A DNA stretch of 5,832 nt. Origin: an uncultured Propionibacteriaceae bacterium. Its GTDB lineage: Bacteria > Actinomycetota > Actinomycetes > Propionibacteriales > Propionibacteriaceae. Location of the stretch: assembly GCA_936941515.1 (NCBI GenBank), contig CAKZJI010000468.1:1-5832 (forward strand), given 5' to 3'. The notes under the pieces were generated by a model. That model had not been told where the DNA came from, made no database searches, and saw only the letters and a program-made list of their open reading frames with translations. The position numbers were made by a program, and so were the translations under genes. This document shows positions 5,691 to 5,832 of this stretch, piece by piece (positions within the stretch are counted from its first letter, which is position 1; every line of letters starts with the position of its first letter).

Positions 5691-5832
5691 GGCGGGGCTG
5701 TTGTGTAGGTTCTGTAGGTGTTGTTGATTATGGGTAGGCTCTGGAGTGCCCGGTGTTTCGTGGACAGTGGTGAAAAACCCGAGTTTATTCGAACATGTGA
5801 GGAAGAAGTCTGTGTCATGCCAGCATCGAAAT
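5691..5832. other. Lower-GC end region with no recognisable gene
   Basis: This stretch shows no family motif in any frame. On the plus strand a short frame opens at the ATG at 5730 and reaches the window edge without a stop (34 codons), and an internal ATG at 5817 begins MPASK behind a GAGGAAG-like sequence. That could be the first codons of a new gene, but too little is present to judge. On the minus strand a frame stays open but reads as degraded sequence upstream of the transposase remnant. Confidence 0.3.

Larger units (their letters stand above)
5449..5832 (-). mobile_element. 3' part of a decayed IS3-family insertion sequence, running off the window
   Basis: The transposase C-terminal remnant reads leftward and stops at 5464. 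The element's right end is placed at about 5449, where the sequence TGGGGTTGCCCCGTG begins with TG (CA when read outward) and overlaps the transposase stop, as in many IS3-type elements. The other end, the first reading frame and any target-site duplication are not in the window. Past about 5690 I find no recognisable transposase sequence; that stretch is visibly lower in GC than the rest of the window and may be an older or different insertion. Confidence 0.65.

Noticed and set aside
1..5832. CRISPR array, tRNA, rRNA or riboswitch
   Set aside because: No regularly spaced repeats, cloverleaf or known aptamer pattern was seen on either strand.

Overview
The window looks like accessory DNA from a high-GC Gram-positive bacterium, probably an actinobacterium. 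The genes are strongly GC-rich, one start is GTG and possibly leaderless, and the right end carries an IS3-type transposase C-terminus of the kind common in actinobacteria. No marker gene fixes the genus.

Layout. Positions 2-3142 form one open frame running in from the left edge. Its first ~59 codons (2-178) read as a piece of a DUF1996 protein, unrelated to what follows. The rest is the C-terminal part of a mixed polyketide/nonribosomal peptide megasynthase: a degenerate ketoreductase-like region, a carrier protein (Ser420, counting Met at 92 as 1), a linker, and a terminal condensation (C) domain with a DHxxxDA active-site motif. A type II thioesterase (3189-3959) and an Sfp-type phosphopantetheinyl transferase (3964-4692) follow on the same strand with small gaps. 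A TetR-family regulator (4703-5386) converges on them with a 10-bp gap. The right end (from about 5449) is the 3' end of a decayed IS3-family element that runs off the window.

How they work together. The transferase would put the phosphopantetheine arm on the carrier Ser. The thioesterase would clear mis-primed carriers. The C domain, with no adenylation or thioesterase domain after it in the same protein, would join the finished chain to an amine, alcohol or trans-loaded carrier and so release it. TetR is the only regulator visible. The product cannot be named from this window, because the loading and extension modules lie outside it or are missing.

The main oddities are the DUF1996/megasynthase junction, which may be an assembly chimera; three long perfect inverted repeats inside the megasynthase coding sequence (16, 13 and 12 bp arms), two in the degenerate KR region and one in the linker; the non-canonical terminal C domain; a C8 tract at the start of the regulator; and an IS end about 60 bp upstream of that regulator, where its divergent target gene would be expected.
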